Assembly (NCBI RefSeq): GCF_001028625.1
Contig: NZ_CP011805.1
Span: 1,178,001-1,242,000, forward strand
Reading direction: 5' to 3'
DNA from: Pelagerythrobacter marensis
Lineage (GTDB): Bacteria > Pseudomonadota > Alphaproteobacteria > Sphingomonadales > Sphingomonadaceae
DNA: 64,000 nucleotides
Both the position numbers and the translations under genes were made by a program. The notes beneath the pieces were generated by a model. It saw nothing but the letters and a program-made list of their open reading frames with translations, was not told the DNA's origin and did no database searches. How positions within the stretch are numbered: the stretch's first letter is position 1; every line of letters starts with the position of its first letter. This document shows positions 1 to 9,069 of this stretch, one piece after another.

Positions 1-1877
1 TTGAGATCCTCCAGCGCGGCCGCGCGCACTTTGCCTGCAGTGCCGAACCGCAGCAGCAGCGCGCGCTTGCGACTGGGGCCGATCCCCGGAATCTCGTCGA
101 GCGGAGAGGCGCTGATCGCCCGGCTGCGCTTTGCCCGGTGGGCGCCGATGGCGAAGCGGTGCACTTCATCGCGCAGCGTCTGGAGGTGGAACAGCAGGGG
201 GGAATTGGTCGGCAGGGTCTTCTCGCGCCCGTCGGGGAAATGGAACACTTCGCGCCCTTCGCGCCCGTGATGCGGGCCCTTGGCGATCGCGATCAGGGGC
301 ACGTCCTCGATCCCCAGTTCCTCCAGCGCGTCGCGCACCGCCGACATCTGGCCCTTGCCCCCGTCGATCAGCACCAGGTCGGGCCAGGTGTCGCCGTCGC
401 GGTCCGGGTCTTCCTCCAGCGCGCGGGCGAAGCGGCGGGTCATGACTTCGCGCATCATCCCGAAATCGTCGTTGCTTTGCGCCGTGCGGATGTTGAACTT
501 GCGGTACTGGTTCTTGATGAACCCTTCCGGCCCGGCGACGATCATCGCACCCACGGCCTTCGCACCCTGGATATGGCTGTTGTCGTAAACCTCGATCCGG
601 CGGGGCGGCTCGGCCAGTTCGAAGAATTCGGCCAGCTCGCGGTTGATCCTGGCCCGGGTCCCGCTTTCCGCCAGGCGCCGCTCCAGCGCCTCGACCGCGT
701 TGCGGCTTGCCTGCTCCATCAGCCGGCGGCGCTCGCCACGCTGGGGAACGCTGATCTCCACCCGATGGCCCGCGCTTTCGCCCAGCGCCTCGGCCAGGAG
801 CGCCTGTTCGGGCAGCGCGCGGTCGACCAGCACCGTGCGCGGGGGCGGCACTTCCTCGTAAAACTGGGCCAGCACGTCGGCGAGGACGTCCGCATCCTCC
901 ACGTCCTGCGTGTGGGTGGGGAAGAACGCGCGGTGCCCCCAGTTCTGCCCGCCGCGAACGAAGAACGCCTGGATGCCGACCTGCCCGCCCTTCGAAGCGA
1001 GCGCGAAAACATCGGCATCGCCGACGCCGGCGGCATTGACCGCCTGGCTCGCCTGGATCGCGGTCGCGGCGCGCAGCCGGTCGCGCAACATGGCCGCGCG
1101 TTCGAAATCGAGGTCTTCGGCGGCCTGGGCCATCTGCGCCTCGATCTTGTTCTGCACCGCGCCCGACCGGCCGGAGAGGAAATCCTTCGCCTCCTGCACC
1201 AGTTCGCCATAGGCCTCCGGCTCGATCCGGCCGACGCAGGGGGCGGAGCAACGCTTGATCTGGTAGAGCAGACATGGCCGGTCACGGCGGGAGAAAAAGC
1301 TGTCTGTGCAGGATCTTAGCAGGAACAGTTTCTGCAGGGCATTGATTGTGGTGTTGACCGATCCGGCGCTGGCGAAGGGGCCATAATAATTGCCTTTCGC
1401 CCGCCGCGCGCCGCGGTGCTTCATGATCCGGGGAAATTCATGATCGGCGCGCAAGAGGATGAAAGGAAACGATTTATCGTCGCGCAGCAGGACATTGTAC
1501 GGCGGGCGGAAGCGCTTGATCAGCTGCGCTTCGAGCAGAAGGGCCTCGGCCTCGGAATTGGTGGTGACGATTTCCATCCGCCGGGTCTGGCTGACCATGC
1601 GCCGCAGCCGGTTCGAAAGGTTCGCGACCTGGGTATAGTTCGCCACCCGGTTGCGCAGCGCCCGCGCCTTGCCGACATAGAGCACGTCGCCGCGGGCATC
1701 GAGCATCCGGTAGACGCCCGGCTTCGGGCGCAGGGTCTTCACCGTGTCGCGGATCGCCGCCACCCCAGCCTCGATATCCGGCTGGGTGCTGCCCTTGACG
1801 GTATATGTGGCACGGTCTTCGTTGAAGCGCTCGGCGCCTCTGGGGTCGTGCGGGGTTCCGGCGGGGGTTCGCGACAT
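1..1877 (-). CDS. uvrC: UvrABC nuclease subunit UvrC (3' end beyond window)
   Basis: Nucleotide excision repair endonuclease, which makes the two incisions around a lesion after loading by UvrA and UvrB. The minus-strand frame is open from the ATG at 1877 to the left edge, about 625 codons. The GIY-YIG nuclease domain opens near residue 54 (GVYRMLD, then LYVGKAR). A conserved cysteine cluster follows (C-TDSFFSRRDRPC, then KRCSAPC), as in UvrC. A UVR segment comes next, then the RNase H-like C-terminal nuclease (YDNSHIQG, LVLIDGGKGQ). At the edge the first helix-hairpin-helix is visible (LDEIPGIGPSRKR), so roughly the last 30 residues are missing. The first 40 residues are poorly conserved in the family, so the exact start is less certain. 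Confidence 0.96.
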   Translation of the reverse strand, partial: MSRTPAGTPHDPRGAERFNEDRATYTVKGSTQPDIEAGVAAIRDTVKTLRPKPGVYRMLDARGDVLYVGKARALRNRVANYTQVANLSNRLRRMVSQTRRMEIVTTNSEAEALLLEAQLIKRFRPPYNVLLRDDKSFPFILLRADHEFPRIMKHRGARRAKGNYYGPFASAGSVNTTINALQKLFLLRSCTDSFFSRRDRPCLLYQIKRCSAPCVGRIEPEAYGELVQEAKDFLSGRSGAVQNKIEAQMAQAAEDLDFERAAMLRDRLRAATAIQASQAVNAAGVGDADVFALASKGGQVGIQAFFVRGGQNWGHRAFFPTHTQDVEDADVLADVLAQFYEEVPPPRTVLVDRALPEQALLAEALGESAGHRVEISVPQRGERRRLMEQASRNAVEALERRLAESGTRARINRELAEFFELAEPPRRIEVYDNSHIQGAKAVGAMIVAGPEGFIKNQYRKFNIRTAQSNDDFGMMREVMTRRFARALEEDPDRDGDTWPDLVLIDGGKGQMSAVRDALEELGIEDVPLIAIAKGPHHGREGREVFHFPDGREKTLPTNSPLLFHLQTLRDEVHRFAIGAHRAKRSRAISASPLDEIPGIGPSRKRALLLRFGTAGKVRAAALEDL

Positions 1878-2008
1878 GGGCCTGACATAATCGTTGCGCC
1901 GCAAATGGGAACCGGCGACGCACAAGCGCGCGTTAAGGTCCGCATCCCTATCGCGGGTGCGAGCGCCAGCGCCTATGCTGGCCTGCACGAGAATCAGGAG
2001 TTCGACAG

Positions 2009-2137
2009 ATGATGAAGAAAATGATCGCCATCGTGGCCTTGGGCGCCTCGGTCGTGACGCTGGCCGCCTGCAATACGGTCAAGGGCCTGGGCCGCGACAT
2101 CGAGTCGGTCGGCGAAGCGGGCGACCGCGCGATCTGA
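2009..2137 (+). CDS. Entericidin-like small lipoprotein
   Basis: A 42-residue protein with a lysine-starting signal peptide (MMKKMIAIVALGASVV) and a lipobox TLAAC, Cys at residue 21. The short mature part, NTVKGLGRDIESVGEAGDRAI, is the pattern of the entericidin A/B family of tiny membrane-anchored lipoproteins in Proteobacteria. CAGGAG lies 8 bases before the start codon. It is too short for most ORF callers. It is oriented away from uvrC and followed closely by the flavoprotein gene. Its role is unknown beyond family similarity: entericidins have been linked to stress-induced lysis and stationary phase. Confidence 0.8.
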   Translation: MMKKMIAIVALGASVVTLAACNTVKGLGRDIESVGEAGDRAI

Positions 2138-2178
2138 CCGCGCTTGCCATTCCGGCGGGCTTCTCTACCGCGCCCGGG

Positions 2179-3381
2179 ATGCAGGATTACGACATCATCG
2201 TGCTGGGTGGCGGGGCCGCCGGGCTGATGTGCGCCGCGGTCGCCGGGCAGCGGGGCCGCCGCGTGCTGGTGCTGGAGCGCGCGGCCGAAGTCGGGCGCAA
2301 GATCCTGATTTCCGGCGGCGGGCGGTGCAATTTCACCAATATCCACACGGCCCCCGACCGCTACCTGTCCGCCAACCCGCATTTCGCCAAGTCGGCGCTG
2401 AGCCGGTACACCCCGCACGATTTCCTCGCGCTGGTCGAACGCCACGCAATCGCCTGGCACGAGAAGACGCTGGGCCAGTTGTTCTGTGACGGGTCGGCGC
2501 GCCAGATCGTCGCCATGCTGCTGGACGAATGCGCAGCGGCGCAGGCCGCCGGCGGCCAGGTGGATGTTCGCTGCGGGGAAGAGATCGGCGATGTCGCGCG
2601 CGTCGACGGCCGGTTTGACGTCACGACGCCAGGCGGCACCCAATCCGCCCCCGCGCTCGTGATCGCCACCGGCGGGCCTTCCATTCCCAAGATGGGCGCG
2701 AGCGATTTCGCCTACCGCCTCGCGCGGCGTTTCGGCCTGCGGATCGTCGAGCCGCGCCCCGCGCTGGTGCCGCTGACGCTGGGCGGCGAAGATGTCCTGT
2801 TCCGCGAGCTTTCGGGCGTTTCCGCGCCGGTCGAGGCGCGCTGCGGCCGCGCCGCCTTTCGCAAGGCGGCGCTGTTCACCCATCGCGGGCTGTCGGGCCC
2901 GGCGATCCTGCAAGTCTCTTCCTACTGGCGCCCGGGCGACGAAGTGGCGATCGACTTCCTGCCCGGCACCGCGCCCGAGTGGCTGGTCGAGGCGAAGCGG
3001 CAGACCCCCCGCGCGCATCTGCGCACCGTGCTGGGCGAACGCCTGCCCGACCGGCTGGCGACGACGCTGGCCGAGAGGATCGGCCTGTCCGGCGATCTCG
3101 GCAACCTGCCCGACAAGCGCCTGCGCGCCGCCGGGCAGGCGCTGTCCGACTGGCGTTTCCACCCGAACGGGAGCGAGGGCTTCGCCAAGGCCGAGGTGAC
3201 CCTGGGCGGCATCGCCACGAGCGAGCTGTCGTCGCGGACGATGGAAGCCGGGTCCGTCCCCGGCCTCTACACGATTGGCGAGGCGGTGGACGTGACCGGC
3301 TGGCTGGGCGGTTACAACTTCCAGTGGGCCTGGGCGAGCGCAGTCGCCGCCGGCAACGCGCTCGCCGAACCGCGGGGCTGA
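2179..3381 (+). CDS. NAD(P)/FAD-dependent oxidoreductase, HI0933/BaiN family
   Basis: A 400-residue flavoprotein of the HI0933/YhiN family. The N-terminal dinucleotide-binding motif is plain (IIVLGGGAAGLMCA), followed by the family signature KILISGGGRCNFTN. The C-terminal end carries the expected FAD-contact segment (GLYTIGEAVDVTGWLGGYN, then QWAWASA). The start at 2179 puts the Rossmann beta-strand at residue 4 and fits the family length. Substrates of the family are mostly unassigned, so an exact reaction cannot be given. Upstream in-frame sequence overlaps the small lipoprotein gene and lacks family similarity, which supports the internal ATG. Confidence 0.9.
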   Translation: MQDYDIIVLGGGAAGLMCAAVAGQRGRRVLVLERAAEVGRKILISGGGRCNFTNIHTAPDRYLSANPHFAKSALSRYTPHDFLALVERHAIAWHEKTLGQLFCDGSARQIVAMLLDECAAAQAAGGQVDVRCGEEIGDVARVDGRFDVTTPGGTQSAPALVIATGGPSIPKMGASDFAYRLARRFGLRIVEPRPALVPLTLGGEDVLFRELSGVSAPVEARCGRAAFRKAALFTHRGLSGPAILQVSSYWRPGDEVAIDFLPGTAPEWLVEAKRQTPRAHLRTVLGERLPDRLATTLAERIGLSGDLGNLPDKRLRAAGQALSDWRFHPNGSEGFAKAEVTLGGIATSELSSRTMEAGSVPGLYTIGEAVDVTGWLGGYNFQWAWASAVAAGNALAEPRG

Positions 3382-3411
3382 CGGCCCGCTTCGGCCCTGC
3401 CGAAGACGAGC

Positions 3412-6400
3412 CTAGAACAGCTTGCGGAATTCGATTTCGAACGTGCGGCCCAGCGGATCGGTCAGCAGTGGCTGATAGCTGAGCGGCACCGCGCCGGTGC
3501 TATCGGTCACCCGCTGGCGTGCGTCGAACAGGTTGTCCACCCGCAGCGACAGGCGCGCACCCTTCCAGAAGCCCGGCGTATCGCCCGCCAGCCATTTCTG
3601 CTGGTCGAGCGCAACGAAGGCGCGCAGATCGAACTTCGCGATATCGTCGAAGAACAGGTCCTGCGATCCCGGCAGCCCGCTGCCGTCGATGCGGGTGGCC
3701 GACTGGTAATTGCCCGAAAGCCGCAGGCCGACGCCCTTGTAGAACACCCCGCCTTCCAGCTCGATCTTGTGGCGCGGGATGCCGCTGCCGATCGCCTCGC
3801 CGCTCAATTGGTCGAGCACCGGGCCGCCGGGCGCCACGAGCACTTCGTTCTCGAACTCGATCGAATGGTAGAGGCCCAGGTTCCAGCGGCCCTGCCCGTC
3901 GCCGCCACGGCCGAAGCCGCCACGGCCACCACCGCCCCGTCCGCCGCCGCCGGCACGCGGGCGCCCGTCACCGCCCGCGCCTGCTTCACCACCGCCCGGC
4001 GGAGGGCCGCCTTCGGCCCCCGGTTCGGGCATGGCGCAGACCCGCTCGCGGAACGCGGCGAGCCGCGCCGGGTCGATCTGGCCGTTTTCACCGGTGATCC
4101 GCGCCCGGACCTGTTCGGGCAGGGCATCGACATCGACCGGTGCCGCCGGATCGGCGCAGAGCGTCTGACGCAAGGCGGTGAACCGTTCCGAGTCCATGCG
4201 GCGGAACTGTCCACCGGCGGCGGCGCCTTCCTCGCTGCAGAAGCGTTCGCGCAGCATCGCGATCCGTGCGGGATCGATCTGCCCGTCGTCGCCCTTCAAC
4301 CGCGCAAGCATCCGTTCGGGCAAGCCGGAAAGATCGGGCATTTCGCCTTCGGGCGTGGCGCAGAACCGCTGGCGCATTTCGGCCATGCGCGCCGGATCGA
4401 ACCGGCCACGCCGTTCGCCGTCGGCCTGCGGGGTAGAGGCAGAAGCACGCGCCGGTGCCGGCGGCCCTTCGCCGCCGTTGGCTGGCGGCTGGGGAGCAGC
4501 AGCCGCGGCGGCGGTGCGCATGCCCCGCCCTCCGCGTTCGCCACCGCCGCTTGCGCTGCCCGCACTCTCCACCTCTTCCTTGCCCACCCGGCCGAAGAGG
4601 TTGATGCCGTAGCGCAGCCGCGAACTTTTGGTGCCCGCGAAAGTCACCGGGCGACGGTCGATCGAAATCAGGTTGCCGCCCCCGTCGCGCACCACACGGT
4701 CGGGGAAAGCGGCCTCTATCGCAGGCGTCAGCAGCGGGAACGACTGCGTGACGTCATCCGATCGGTTGCGGAAGTATTCGACCACGATGTTGGCGCGATC
4801 GAACAGGTCCAGCTCGTAATTGGCGGCCAGCTTGATGTCGCGCTGCGTTTCGGCGGCCAGACCGGGATTGCCGCCCGTCACGATAGTGGCCAGCACGCTT
4901 TCACCGCGGCTGAAATCGTACACCGGCACGTTGAAATCGGTGATCACCGGATCGCCCAGTTGCGAAAGGCTGGGGGCCGCTTCGCGCCAGATATAACTGG
5001 CCTGGAGCGAAAGGCGCTCGGTCGGGCGCCAGGCCAGGCCGGCAGTGGCATTGGCCAGCGTGCCGAAATCGGAGAGGTGATCGACCCCGGCGGCCAGGTT
5101 GAGGTTCACTTCGCCCAGCGCGCCCAGGAACCCTTCACGCTCGCTGGCAATCGGCAGGCCGACATTGACCCCGGCGTTCAGGTTGCCGCGCGTCTGCGCC
5201 AGTTCGCCCGCGTCCGAACGGGTATCGGTGCTTTCGATCCGGTTCCACGAATAGCCGCTGTCGAAGGTTACCCGCGCCTCGCCCGCCGGCAGCATGAAGG
5301 GCGCGCCGCGCAGCGTCGTCTTGAAATCGGCCGAATAGGTCGTGCTGTCGGCGCGGTCCACGCTGCCCGGCGCGATCGCGGGCAGCACACCGTCGATTTC
5401 CAGTTCCCCGGCATCGACCAGATCCTGCAGCACGCCGGTATCGCGCCGCGCGTCGATCAGCGATGTGCTGTCGGCCCGGCTGGCATCGAGCGTGGCATCG
5501 AGCATCCAGTCGCCGACCGGCTTGTTCAGCGAGCCGCCGAACGAATAGGTGGTCGACCGATTGCGCCGTTCCAGCGGATCGTCGTCGATCGTGCGCACCG
5601 CGCTTGCGCCGCCATCGGTCAGCGTCACGACGTCGAGGCCGGAAAGCGAGCGGCTGAAGCTGCGCTCTATCCCCGCGTTAAGCGAATATGTGCCCGAACC
5701 GGGGGCCTCGCCCAGACTGTCGTTGATCGTGGCGTCGAGTTCCCAGCTTTCCGCATCGGAGCGCAGGCTGCGGAACGGTGCAGGGTCGGGGTCGCCCGCC
5801 ACCGTGGGTGTGCTGCCGGGGGTCTGCACGATATCGCGCTCGTCCTCTGTCAGCATCGAATTGGTGTTGAACTCGAAACCGATATTGGTCCGGCGCGATC
5901 CATTGATGGTCAGCTGCGACAGTTCGATCTCGCCGTTCGCCGTGCCGCCGCGATCGGGACCGCCATATTCCAGCTCGACTTCGCGAGAGGCAAAGTTGTC
6001 CTTCAGGATGAAGTTGATCACCCGCTGGTCCGCCGGATAGCCGAATTGCAGCGCCACCTCTTCGGGCAGGACTTCGACTTTCTCGATCGCCTCGGGCGGA
6101 TAGCGGCGGAACTCACGGAAACCGCCGACGCGCTGGCCGTTGACGAGGAACACCGGCCGGCCCGATCCGCGCCCGCGGCCCGATCCGGTCTGGGGGGCGA
6201 GCAGCTCGATCAGTTCCTCGATCGACCCCGCGCCGTAGGATGCGATTTCCTCGGCATCCAGCTCGAACACCGGGGGTACATCGGTATCCACCTGGCCGCG
6301 AATACGCTCCGCCGTGACCACGATTTCGGCGTCGTCTTCGCCGCTGCCCGTATCGCCGCCCTGGGCAATATCGGGCGCGGCAGACGGATCGACCTGGGCG

Positions 6401-6465
6401 AAAGCCGGGGCGATGGCGAATGCGGCAATGGCGAGGAAAGATGCGGTGCTGGACAGTCTCGGCAA
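3412..6465 (-). CDS. TonB-dependent outer-membrane receptor with repeat-rich loop insert
   Basis: About 1017 residues. It begins with a cleavable signal peptide (LPRLSSTASFLAIAAFAIAPAFA then Q), a TonB-box-like segment (EIVVTAERI) and a plug domain (GRPVFLVNGQRVGGFREF; VINFILKDNF). The beta-barrel ends in an aromatic C-terminus (EIEFRKLF), as outer-membrane proteins do. The start is taken as TTG at 6465, preceded by AAGGGA, because the signal peptide then begins at residue 1; a longer form is possible. Residues about 640-860 do not look like barrel: an Ala/Pro-rich tract, two tandem copies of a Cys-containing unit, then a Gly/Arg-rich tract. The imported substrate cannot be told from sequence. 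The nearest energy transducer gene in the window is the TonB at 51855. Confidence 0.9.
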   Translation of the reverse strand: MPRLSSTASFLAIAAFAIAPAFAQVDPSAAPDIAQGGDTGSGEDDAEIVVTAERIRGQVDTDVPPVFELDAEEIASYGAGSIEELIELLAPQTGSGRGRGSGRPVFLVNGQRVGGFREFRRYPPEAIEKVEVLPEEVALQFGYPADQRVINFILKDNFASREVELEYGGPDRGGTANGEIELSQLTINGSRRTNIGFEFNTNSMLTEDERDIVQTPGSTPTVAGDPDPAPFRSLRSDAESWELDATINDSLGEAPGSGTYSLNAGIERSFSRSLSGLDVVTLTDGGASAVRTIDDDPLERRNRSTTYSFGGSLNKPVGDWMLDATLDASRADSTSLIDARRDTGVLQDLVDAGELEIDGVLPAIAPGSVDRADSTTYSADFKTTLRGAPFMLPAGEARVTFDSGYSWNRIESTDTRSDAGELAQTRGNLNAGVNVGLPIASEREGFLGALGEVNLNLAAGVDHLSDFGTLANATAGLAWRPTERLSLQASYIWREAAPSLSQLGDPVITDFNVPVYDFSRGESVLATIVTGGNPGLAAETQRDIKLAANYELDLFDRANIVVEYFRNRSDDVTQSFPLLTPAIEAAFPDRVVRDGGGNLISIDRRPVTFAGTKSSRLRYGINLFGRVGKEEVESAGSASGGGERGGRGMRTAAAAAAPQPPANGGEGPPAPARASASTPQADGERRGRFDPARMAEMRQRFCATPEGEMPDLSGLPERMLARLKGDDGQIDPARIAMLRERFCSEEGAAAGGQFRRMDSERFTALRQTLCADPAAPVDVDALPEQVRARITGENGQIDPARLAAFRERVCAMPEPGAEGGPPPGGGEAGAGGDGRPRAGGGGRGGGGRGGFGRGGDGQGRWNLGLYHSIEFENEVLVAPGGPVLDQLSGEAIGSGIPRHKIELEGGVFYKGVGLRLSGNYQSATRIDGSGLPGSQDLFFDDIAKFDLRAFVALDQQKWLAGDTPGFWKGARLSLRVDNLFDARQRVTDSTGAVPLSYQPLLTDPLGRTFEIEFRKLF
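4025..4410 (-). repeat. Tandem ~60-residue protein repeat encoded inside the TonB-dependent receptor
   Basis: Two consecutive units of about 60 residues share the pattern xDxxRxxxLRxxxCAxP, then LPExxxAR, then G(D/E)xGQIDPAR, then RERxC. Unit 1 (about 4230-4408) has FDPARMAEMRQRFCATP and QIDPARIAMLRERFC. Unit 2 (about 4025-4200) has MDSERFTALRQTLCADP and QIDPARLAAFRERVC. Each unit is itself two half-motifs with one cysteine each, so four cysteines recur at regular spacing. Tracts rich in Gly/Arg (3900-4020) and Ala/Pro (4430-4570) flank the block. Confidence 0.85.
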
Positions 6466-6680
6466 GGTTTCATTCCCTTTTGTCGTTACCCTCACCCCTG
6501 GCCCGCAAGTGCCAAGGCGGGGGCTGGCGTGCAATCCCCGGGCGCGTAACGATTTGTCGCACGAACCTTTCCGCAGGATTGACGAGGCAACACCGGATTG
6601 ACGGACAAGGCTTCCCTTTTGGCTCACGCGCCGCTAAAGGGCGCGCCCGATCAAACACATTCGCATGGAACGATTACTGG

Positions 6681-6926
6681 ATGGCCAAAGAAGAACTCCT
6701 CGAAATGCGCGGCAAGGTGGTGGAGCTGCTACCCAACGCGATGTTCCGGGTCGAGCTCGAAAACGGTCACGAGGTTCTCGGTCATACCGCGGGCAAGATG
6801 CGCAAGAATCGCATCCGCGTGCTCGTGGGGGACGAGGTGCTGTGCGAGCTGACGCCTTACGACCTGACCAAGGCGCGGATCACTTACCGCTTTATGCCCG
6901 GACGCGGCGGCCCGGGGCCGCAATAA
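6681..6926 (+). CDS. infA: Translation initiation factor IF-1
   Basis: An 81-residue S1/OB-fold protein that binds the ribosomal A site during initiation. The sequence is unmistakable: MAKEELLEMRGKVVELLPN, then ENGHEVLGHTAGKMRKNRIR, then LTPYDLTKARITYRF. It is about nine residues longer than E. coli IF-1 because of a Gly/Pro tail (MPGRGGPGPQ). It opens the infA-maf-RNase G-like-yacG cluster, and 154 bases without an evident gene separate it from maf. Confidence 0.97.
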   Translation: MAKEELLEMRGKVVELLPNAMFRVELENGHEVLGHTAGKMRKNRIRVLVGDEVLCELTPYDLTKARITYRFMPGRGGPGPQ

Positions 6927-7080
6927 GCGGTGCCGCCCCCTGCCCCGGCCCAGCGGACTGCTCCGGCAGTCTCACGGATCGCGGGCCTAGCGTGGTGGGC
7001 ACGAAGCTCACTCCCCTGCAACGCCGCGATCTCCTCCAGGCTCGGCTGGGATATCGAACTTCGGCTTACGGCGTGAATCC

Positions 7081-7692
7081 ATGACCGACCGCACCACTCC
7101 GCCGCCTGCGCGCGCGGATGCAGCCCCTGCCCTGGTTCTCGCATCCGCCAGCCCGCGCCGGCGCGAGCTGCTGGCGCGCCTGGGGGTGGAGCCGGCTGCC
7201 ATCGCGCCTGCCGACATCGACGAGACACCGCATCCGGCGGAACTGCCGCGGGTCTATGCCGCACGCATGGCGCGGGAGAAGGCCCAGGCCGCGGCCGATC
7301 CGGCGCGCTACGTGCTCGCCGGCGATACGGTCGTCGCGGCCGGGCGGCGTATTCTGCCCAAGGCCGAAGACGAGGCGACCGCGCGCACCTGCCTGCAATT
7401 GCTGTCGGGCCGGCGGCACCGCGTGTTCTCCTCGGTCGCGCTGCTCTATCCCGACGGGACCCTGCGCGAACGGCTGAGCGAGACGAGCGTGCGCTTCAAG
7501 CGTCTCTCCCGCGAAGAGCTCGACGCCTATATCGCCGGCGGCGAATGGCACGGCAAAGCCGGGGGCTACGCGATCCAGGGCGCGGCGGAAGGGCTGGTGG
7601 CGTGGATTCAGGGCAGCCATTCGGGCGTGGTCGGCCTGCCGCTGTTCGAAACGCGCGCGCTGCTGCTGGCAGCGGGCTTCCGCCTTGGCTGA
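7081..7692 (+). CDS. maf: Maf family nucleotide pyrophosphatase
   Basis: A 203-residue Maf/HAM1-fold nucleoside triphosphate pyrophosphatase, which hydrolyses modified or canonical NTPs to NMP and pyrophosphate. The family signature LASASPRRRELLARLG lies near residues 18-33. It is followed by DIDETPHP, the basic ARMAREKA helix, GDTVV, and KAGGYAIQGA. About 15 extra residues before the signature are Pro/Ala-rich; a later start cannot be excluded. Its 3' end overlaps the TTG start of the RNase G-like gene by 8 bases, so the two are probably translationally coupled. Confidence 0.93.
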   Translation: MTDRTTPPPARADAAPALVLASASPRRRELLARLGVEPAAIAPADIDETPHPAELPRVYAARMAREKAQAAADPARYVLAGDTVVAAGRRILPKAEDEATARTCLQLLSGRRHRVFSSVALLYPDGTLRERLSETSVRFKRLSREELDAYIAGGEWHGKAGGYAIQGAAEGLVAWIQGSHSGVVGLPLFETRALLLAAGFRLG

Positions 7693-8656
7693 TTGGCTGA
7701 TCGAGGAAGGGATTGGCGAACACCGCGCGGTGCGGATCGCCGATGGCCGGATCGTGGAATCGCAAGTGGAATGGCCGGGCCGGGCGGCGCCGGGGCACGT
7801 GCTCGACGCGCGGCTGGTGGCGCGCACCGCCGGTTCCGCTCGCGGCACGGTGGCATTGCCCGGCGGGGAGGAGGCGCTCGTCAGCCGCCTCCCGCGCGAG
7901 GCCGCCGAAGGGGCCGCACTGCGGGTCGAGATCGTGCGCGCCGCAATCGGGGAACGGGGCCGCAGCAAGCTGGCGCAGGCGCGGCCCAGCGCCGCGCCGC
8001 CCGCTACGCCCACGCTGGCCGAACGCCTCTCCGCCGCCGGGCACGCGGCGCGCGTGGTCCACGCCTTCCCGCCCTGCGACTGGGACGATCTGATCGGCGA
8101 GGCTTTCGACGCGCGGATCGATTTTGCGGGCGGCGCGCTGCTCTTCGCCCCGACGCCGGGGATGACGGTGATCGACATTGACGGGCCCCGGCCGCCGCGC
8201 GAACTGGCGCTTGCCGCCTGCGCGCCCATCGCCGCCGCGCTGCGCCGTTTCGGGCTGGGCGGGACGGTCGCGATCGATTTCCCCACCCTCCCCGCGCGGG
8301 AGGACCGCCGCACGGTCGATCGTGCGCTGGGGGCGGCGCTGGAAGGCTGGCCGCACGAACGCACGGCGATGAACGGCTTCGGCCTCGTCCAGCTCGTCGC
8401 GCGGCTGGAGCGGCCCTCGCTCCTCCACCTTGCGCATGTCGCCCCCGCTGCGCTCGCCGCGCGGCGTCTGCTTCGCCGGGCGGAGCGGGTGGCGGAGCCG
8501 GGGGCGCTGCTGCTTTCCTGCCACCCGGCCGTCGCCGCGCAAGTTGCCCCTCCCTGGCTGGAGGAGCTGACCCGCCGCACCGGCCGGACGGTGCGGGTCG
8601 AATCCGACGCCGCCCTTGCCCCGGAGGCCGGTTTCGCGCAGGCGGTGTCGGCATGA
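7685..8656 (+). CDS. Short RNase E/G-family ribonuclease
   Basis: A 323-residue protein with the catalytic core of RNase E/G. GMTVIDIDGP corresponds to the first metal-ligand aspartate segment, and TVAIDFPTLP to the second, where E. coli RNase G has IDFIDM. It is much shorter than RNase G (about 490 residues). It has no recognisable CPxC zinc-link, and its N-terminal part is weakly S1-like. The start is TTG at 7685 inside the end of maf. The stop overlaps the yacG start (ATGA). A role in rRNA or mRNA processing is a family inference; the loss of the second aspartate motif in IDF-PTL could affect activity. Confidence 0.85.
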   Translation: MADWLIEEGIGEHRAVRIADGRIVESQVEWPGRAAPGHVLDARLVARTAGSARGTVALPGGEEALVSRLPREAAEGAALRVEIVRAAIGERGRSKLAQARPSAAPPATPTLAERLSAAGHAARVVHAFPPCDWDDLIGEAFDARIDFAGGALLFAPTPGMTVIDIDGPRPPRELALAACAPIAAALRRFGLGGTVAIDFPTLPAREDRRTVDRALGAALEGWPHERTAMNGFGLVQLVARLERPSLLHLAHVAPAALAARRLLRRAERVAEPGALLLSCHPAVAAQVAPPWLEELTRRTGRTVRVESDAALAPEAGFAQAVSA

Positions 8657-8820
8657 CCAAGCCCCGCCCCTGCCCGATCTGCAAGAAGCCACGCAGCGAG
8701 GAATTCACCCCCTTCTGCTCCGCCCGCTGCCGCGACCGCGACCTCGCGCAGTGGTTCACCGATGGCTATGCCGTGCCCGGCCGCCCCGCCTCCCCCGACG
8801 AGATCGCGACGGAGGACTGA
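8653..8820 (+). CDS. yacG: DNA gyrase inhibitor / zinc-binding protein YacG
   Basis: A 55-residue zinc-ribbon protein. Four cysteines are arranged C-P-I-C near the start and FCSARC about 15 residues later, followed by RDRDLAQWFTDGYAVPG, the conserved YacG tail. In E. coli YacG binds GyrB and blocks DNA binding. The ATG overlaps the stop of the RNase G-like gene (ATGA), so it is translationally coupled. The adjacent tRNA-Phe begins 85 bases after its stop. Confidence 0.93.
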   Translation: MTKPRPCPICKKPRSEEFTPFCSARCRDRDLAQWFTDGYAVPGRPASPDEIATED

Positions 8821-8905
8821 TTCCCCCCTTGCCAAGCCCGGCAGCCTTCGCCATAGGGCCGCTTCCAACCGCTCGCAGGCCTTTCCAGGGCCGTTCGCAG
8901 AGTGC

Positions 8906-8981
8906 GCCCAGGTAGCTCAGTTGGTAGAGCATGCGACTGAAAATCGCAGTGTCGGCGGTTCGATTCCGTCCCTGGGCACCA
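8906..8981 (+). tRNA. tRNA-Phe (GAA)
   Basis: A 76-base cloverleaf with a perfect 7-bp acceptor stem (GCCCAGG with CCTGGGC) and encoded CCA. The D-arm is GCTCAGTTGGTAGAGC. The anticodon arm is TGCGA-CTGAAAA-TCGCA with anticodon GAA, and the T-arm contains GGTTCGATTCC. The accessory stretch with HsdR-N and ccdAB follows within 3 kb; tRNA 3' ends are common integration sites, but no integrase or repeated tRNA end was found. Confidence 0.97.
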
Positions 8982-9069
8982 TAGCCCACCTCCCAGCGCT
9001 CTCCCCCCTGCCCCCCGCAGGCGAAATTTTCATTTTCCTACACGGCGATTTTTTGCTCCATCCTGCAAA

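Noticed and set aside
3769..6549. A 926-codon plus-strand open frame antisense to the TonB-dependent receptor
   Set aside because: The minus-strand receptor has signal peptide, plug and barrel end; the plus frame has no motif and is a codon-bias shadow.
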